DNA of 24,042 nt from a virus. Positions 21,522-24,042 of the stretch are shown one piece after another. The stretch is from positions 1 to 24,042 of the IMG/VR virus record IMGVR_UViG_3300020175_000053; one strand, 5' to 3'. Both the position numbers and the translations under genes were made by a program. Within the stretch, counting starts at the first letter, position 1. Every line of letters starts with the position of its first letter. The notes beneath the pieces were generated by a model. That model was not told where the DNA came from. It did no database searches and saw nothing but the letters and a program-made list of their open reading frames with translations.

Positions 21522-21578
21522 AAGTGGACTGATAGGCAAGCCGAAACAGCACTACTGCCATTGCTTACACGCAAATAG
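21429..21578 (+). CDS. Intact 49-aa gene, second copy of the duplication
   Basis: GTG 21429 opens 49 codons starting (M)DWLDIDKILYGIIARHDAV and ending 'LLPLLTRK'. It is a helical, amphipathic small protein with no known motif. There is no strong Shine-Dalgarno upstream. The original arrangement was presumably the 60-aa gene's TGA coupled to this GTG; after the duplication the full-length frame sits 92 nt further from that stop. It could also be read after the short first copy, whose stop it overlaps by 13 nt. Confidence 0.5.
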   Translation: MDWLDIDKILYGIIARHDAVEDMLKEAKIQFKWTDRQAETALLPLLTRK

Positions 21579-21582
21579 ACCA

Positions 21583-21611
21583 TTGACAGTTATTTGATTA
21601 TGTGCTACTCT
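21583..21611 (+). promoter_or_regulatory. Sigma70-like early promoter
   Basis: TTGACA (21583-21588), 17 nt, then TACTCT (21606-21611) preceded by TGTGC, as in the 22227 promoter. The -10 is weak, but the -35 and the TGTGC string are shared. It drives the 21640-22223 pair. Confidence 0.5.
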
Positions 21612-21639
21612 AATATAACAATTTACTATGGAGCGTAAA

Positions 21640-21837
21640 ATGCAATCATATGATATAGACGGTTTAACCTACATGCAAATCGTAATGCTAGAACATATGC
21701 AAGAATTAGAAACTGCAAAAGAATGTTCAGATTTCATTAATAGTCTAACTCCATCACAACTTAAAATGGCTCGTTGTTTGCAAACATTGTTAAAGCAAAT
21801 ATATGCGGAAGTAGAAGAAAATTTGGAGGCAGTGTAA
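21640..21837 (+). CDS. Small hypothetical phage protein, 65 aa
   Basis: I chose ATG 21640 because GGAG (21630-21633) lies 6 nt upstream; the in-frame ATG at 21628 would place that site inside the gene. The 65-aa protein (MQSYDIDGLTYMQIVMLEHM...) is helical and acidic at its end. It has three internal Met and one CLQTLL segment. No domain is recognised. Its TAA overlaps the next ATG (TAATG). It is the first gene after an early promoter and probably an early host-takeover protein. Confidence 0.65.
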   Translation: MQSYDIDGLTYMQIVMLEHMQELETAKECSDFINSLTPSQLKMARCLQTLLKQIYAEVEENLEAV

Positions 21838-22223
21838 TGTCTATGCACTTGGTTGGTCCTTATATGACCACAACAAAGTATAATAAAAAGAAATCCAAAC
21901 GTAAAAAAACTGCCAAACAATTAAAAGCAGAAGCCGAACATGAAAAGTTTATGCGCAAGATGGGTGTAAGTCAAGAGCAACTTGAAGGTAAGTTGTACGA
22001 CAAGTATGGCAAACGAAAAAGTGTCAACGACCGCCCTGACTATAATACCGGTCCACGCATGACAAGTGATGTAATTGCAGGACATGGTGTAGCAAAAGAG
22101 TCTATGACTTATAGTGGCGAACGTAAACTTCTTGGTATTGCTACTATGCACAAAAGTAATATGGTTCCTATTTTTGCTGATAAGAAAGAAGATGCTAAAG
22201 ATATCGCAAGTATGCGGCGATAA
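21837..22223 (+). CDS. Conserved phage protein, 128 aa
   Basis: ATG 21837 is preceded by GGAGG. The first 35 residues are extremely basic (NKKKSKRKKTAKQLKAEAEH). The end 'LLGIATMHKSNMVPIFADKK' plus 'DIASMRR' is a signature I recall in many cyanophage/pelagiphage proteins (GIGTMHKSN-VPVF). This is recognised from memory; the function is unknown. The basic head and conserved C-terminal tail suggest nucleic-acid binding. It is coupled to the 65-aa gene by TAATG. Confidence 0.72.
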   Translation: MSMHLVGPYMTTTKYNKKKSKRKKTAKQLKAEAEHEKFMRKMGVSQEQLEGKLYDKYGKRKSVNDRPDYNTGPRMTSDVIAGHGVAKESMTYSGERKLLGIATMHKSNMVPIFADKKEDAKDIASMRR

Positions 22224-22226
22224 TGG

Positions 22227-22255
22227 TTGACACTGGTCTACTTTTGTGCTATATT
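22227..22255 (+). promoter_or_regulatory. Strong sigma70-like early promoter
   Basis: TTGACA (22227-22232), a 17-nt spacer and TATATT (22250-22255), preceded by an extended TGTGC. It starts 4 nt after the upstream stop and 61 nt before ATG 22288. Confidence 0.82.
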
Positions 22256-22287
22256 ATATGAGTAGGGCAACAACGTAAGAGGGCAAC

Positions 22288-22569
22288 ATGGCATACTATA
22301 CTTACACCAAAGATCCAATAGGTTGTTTCGTAGAGCGGGACACTGGCAATTACTTCGAGTACAGTGTCAACGATGATCCGTTGAACAACTGCAATGAGGA
22401 CACTCTGCACAAGATATGGGTAGGTGGTAGCAGTGTGGCGGGGGTGACTGGCTACTGTTATGGCACAGTCAAGAAGACAGTTGCCTACATAGTCGTAGAC
22501 GAAGATGAATACGGCTTGCCTGTAAAAAAGAAGTGGTACCTAAAAAAGAATATGGAGTATGCAGTATGA
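22288..22569 (+). CDS. Small hypothetical protein, 93 aa
   Basis: A 93-aa protein (MAYYTYTKDPIGCFVERDTG...) rich in Y, D and K, with beta-type runs 'VAGVTGYCYGTVKKTVAYIV' and a 'KKKWYLKKN' basic part. Three cysteines are scattered and no domain is recognised. AGAGGG lies upstream. It directly follows a strong sigma70-like promoter, so it is probably an early gene. Its base composition is somewhat more G-rich (GTGGCGGGGGTG) than its neighbours. Confidence 0.7.
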   Translation: MAYYTYTKDPIGCFVERDTGNYFEYSVNDDPLNNCNEDTLHKIWVGGSSVAGVTGYCYGTVKKTVAYIVVDEDEYGLPVKKKWYLKKNMEYAV

Positions 22570-22760
22570 GTTCTAAGATCCAAGACGAAAGAAATGCAGC
22601 AGCAGAAGCTGAACAACAAAAAATTGATAATATGGTTGATGAATACTTAAACAATGGCGGTGAAGTTACAGTATTTGAAAAATATGCTCGCAGTGAAGAT
22701 ATTGAATATACTACTGGCTGGGGCAAAAGGCGAAAGAAAACACCAAACTCGGACAAATAG
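22566..22760 (+). CDS. Small 'YLxxGGE' protein, 64 aa
   Basis: ATG 22566 overlaps the preceding TGA (ATGA). The protein has 'IDNMVDEYLNNGGEVTVFEK', the same YL-x2-GGE pattern as the 60-aa gene at 21155, followed by basic 'WGKRRKKTPNSDK'. The N-terminal 25 residues are helical and Ala/Glu/Gln-rich. These are probably paralogous small DNA-binding or regulatory proteins. It is separated from 21155 by about 1.4 kb. Function unproven. Confidence 0.65.
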   Translation: MSSKIQDERNAAAEAEQQKIDNMVDEYLNNGGEVTVFEKYARSEDIEYTTGWGKRRKKTPNSDK

Positions 22761-22764
22761 TTGG

Positions 22765-22802
22765 TTGACATCTTACAAATAGACGTTATAATAGTATTAT
22801 AA
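22765..22802 (+). promoter_or_regulatory. Sigma70-like promoter with palindrome over the -10
   Basis: TTGACA (22765-22770), 16 nt, then TATAAT (22787-22792). TTATAATA-G-TATTATAA (22786-22802) is a perfect 8-bp inverted repeat spanning the -10 and the predicted start, so it is a good operator candidate. AAGGAG follows before ATG 22832. Confidence 0.82.
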
Positions 22803-22831
22803 GTTAAACAAATGCATAAGGAGTATATGCA

Positions 22832-23281
22832 ATGGGAGTACGCAGCGCAATTGGTTATATGACACCACAAGGCAAAATCTATGCAAAGTACAGCCATTAT
22901 GATGGTTATGTGAGCTGCACTGGCGCAATCTTGAACGAGTATTATCAAGAAATACACAAAATCGCACAAATGGTAGAGCTTGGCGATCAAAGCTACATGG
23001 ACAAAGAGATTTTTCCCAAGACTCCTGTACATGATTTTAATACTCCGGAGCCAGATGTAACAGTATTTTACGGTCGTGACCGAGGCGAAACAGGTGTAGA
23101 TGCAAAAGAGTTTGATACCGTACATGAGATGGTTGAGTATTATACAGGTGCAGGTTGCGAATACTTTTATTTGTATACAAAAGGCGGCTGGATTGTTCAT
23201 GATCGTTACGGTGTAGGCAAAGACAAAAACGGCTATCCTGTTTTTGACTTTGTAGAAAATGTCTTGTTAGTAGATTCTTAG
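22832..23281 (+). CDS. Conserved phage protein, 149 aa ('GxRSxIG ... GYVS ... YGRDRGE')
   Basis: A 149-aa protein (MGVRSAIGYMTPQGKIYAKY...) with 'YSHYDGYVSCTGAILNEYYQ' and 'VTVFYGRDRGETG'. I recall this as a widespread phage and bacterial family of unknown function, seen across marine T4-like and other tailed phages, with the pattern G-RS-I... HWDGY.. YGRDRGE. It has AAGGAG 8 nt upstream, a near-consensus sigma70 promoter with a palindrome, and its own terminator. It is thus a single-gene early unit. An enzyme is possible, but no catalytic set is known to me. Confidence 0.78.
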   Translation: MGVRSAIGYMTPQGKIYAKYSHYDGYVSCTGAILNEYYQEIHKIAQMVELGDQSYMDKEIFPKTPVHDFNTPEPDVTVFYGRDRGETGVDAKEFDTVHEMVEYYTGAGCEYFYLYTKGGWIVHDRYGVGKDKNGYPVFDFVENVLLVDS

Positions 23282-23320
23282 AGTTGAACTGCAGATATAA
23301 TAAACCATAACTAGAATAGG

Positions 23321-23348
23321 AGGCATGTAGAAACACATGCCTTTTTTT
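23321..23348 (+). terminator. Rho-independent terminator
   Basis: GGCATGT (23322-23328) and ACATGCC (23335-23341) pair around a 6-nt loop, followed by seven T. It ends the 22832-23281 unit. Confidence 0.9.
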
Positions 23349-23368
23349 AATTCAGCAGTATTATGTTT

Positions 23369-23376
23369 GATAAATA
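23369..23376 (+). promoter_or_regulatory. T4-type late promoter box (GATAAATA)
   Basis: GATAAATA lies only 7 nt before ATG 23384. The predicted +1 (near 23382) would leave a 2-nt leader. An in-frame ATG at 23363 would put the box inside the coding region. Confidence 0.6.
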
Positions 23377-23383
23377 TACTACT

Positions 23384-24042
23384 ATGAAACTATATCATTA
23401 TTTTACATTGTTAGTGGCATTAACTATTTCGGTATGTGCTGCATATTATAGTATTGTTGGGCTTACTGCTATTTTTGCTGCTAGTGCTCTTCCTGTTATT
23501 ATTATGGGTAGTACACTCGAGCTAGCTAAAATAACTGGTGCTGTTTGGCTAAAAATATATTGGAAGCAAGCATCGCTTTGGATTAAATTGTATTTAATTC
23601 CAGCAATTGCTATACTGATGGTTATTACTAGTATTGGTATTTTTGGCTTTTTAAGCAAAGCACATATTGAACAAACTGCGGCAGCTGAAGAAGGTGTAGC
23701 ACAAATAGCTCGAATAGACGAGGAAATTGCTAGACAAGAATCTATTATTAATACATCAAACAATAGAATAAACGAAGCTGAAAACAGTATTGGAATAAGA
23801 AATACAGACGTTCAAGCACAAATTGACAAAGAGCAAGAGCGCATTGATACAGCATATGACAGAATACAACCAGCTATAGCTGAACAGAATGTTATTATAC
23901 AAACGCAACTAGATGCTTTAGAACAACAAGTTTTAGTATTTGAAAAAGAAATAGAAAGTCTCGACGAAGAAAATGCACGATTACAAGAGCTAGTTTCTCA
24001 GTATAGACTAGACTTAAAAAATACCAGTGTGTCTAGCATCCC
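23384..24042 (+). CDS. Membrane/coiled-coil protein, N-terminal part (runs off window)
   Basis: The frame is open from ATG 23384 to the window edge (219 codons, no stop). Residues about 7-45 contain two hydrophobic segments (LLVALTISVCAAYYSIVGLT, then AIFAASALPVIIMG) and about 71-92 a third (YLIPAIAILMVITSIGIFGF). From residue 100 on it is a long Glu/Gln/Ile heptad coiled coil. The style matches a large membrane-plus-coiled-coil protein family of T4-like marine phages, recalled and unverified. No Shine-Dalgarno is visible. Being late and membrane-bound it may be virion- or lysis-related. Confidence 0.8.
   Translation, partial: MKLYHYFTLLVALTISVCAAYYSIVGLTAIFAASALPVIIMGSTLELAKITGAVWLKIYWKQASLWIKLYLIPAIAILMVITSIGIFGFLSKAHIEQTAAAEEGVAQIARIDEEIARQESIINTSNNRINEAENSIGIRNTDVQAQIDKEQERIDTAYDRIQPAIAEQNVIIQTQLDALEQQVLVFEKEIESLDEENARLQELVSQYRLDLKNTSVSSI

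Noticed and set aside
22469-23200. 243-aa open frame on the - strand
   Set aside because: It runs antisense across three well-supported + strand genes with their own ribosome binding sites and promoters; its translation is Cys/Tyr/Ile-rich and low-complexity, typical of a shadow.

Overview
The window reads as one block of a marine T4-like (myovirus-type) bacteriophage genome. It is AT-rich, with tightly packed genes almost all on the + strand and many ATGA or TAATG stop/start overlaps. Recurrent ATAAATA boxes of the T4 late-promoter type precede the structural genes, and there are cyanophage/pelagiphage-style small genes, a tailspike and a class Ia ribonucleotide reductase. A circularly permuted (two-piece) tmRNA gene of the alphaproteobacterial type points to an alphaproteobacterial host such as a SAR11- or Roseobacter-like cell. 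That host assignment is inference.

Layout. Positions 1-4.3 kb hold small late or structural genes, including two short single-gene units (1515-1787 and 1894-2298), each bracketed by its own late promoter and terminator. A ParB-like protein and a coiled-coil/TM protein that could be a holin or lysis accessory follow. Positions 4.3-8.6 kb hold a probable structural protein with an odd cysteine cluster, an MGME1-like PD-(D/E)XK exonuclease, a beta-helix tailspike and a hypothetical gene. Positions 8.6-12.9 kb form a deoxynucleotide operon (nrdA, nrdB, glutaredoxin) followed by three very small or small genes and a bidirectional terminator.

Positions 12.9-17.4 kb hold a divergent 2OG-Fe(II)-oxygenase-like gene on the - strand facing away from three consecutive radical SAM genes. 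Each of these has an extra cysteine region N-terminal to its CxxxCxxC motif. A small membrane protein follows. Positions 17.4-18.0 kb are non-coding and carry the permuted tmRNA behind a promoter that fits both sigma70 (TTGACA-N17-TATAAA) and the T4 late box (TATAAATA). Positions 18.0-20.9 kb form a coupled operon for Kdo sugar metabolism: an unknown 323-aa protein, metal-type KdsA, a zinc-ribbon/TM micro-protein, KdsB and a cupin. Positions 20.9-23.3 kb hold small, early-type genes, three sigma70-like promoters and a perfect 95-bp tandem duplication. The last 0.7 kb begin a long membrane/coiled-coil protein that runs off the window.

How it fits together. RNR plus glutaredoxin supply dNTPs. 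The tailspike and the KdsA/KdsB module both concern surface polysaccharide, one for recognition or cleavage and the other for making CMP-Kdo. The tmRNA would rescue ribosomes or tag proteins during infection. The radical SAM/2OG-oxygenase cluster is the least understood part and the best candidate for an undescribed modification system.
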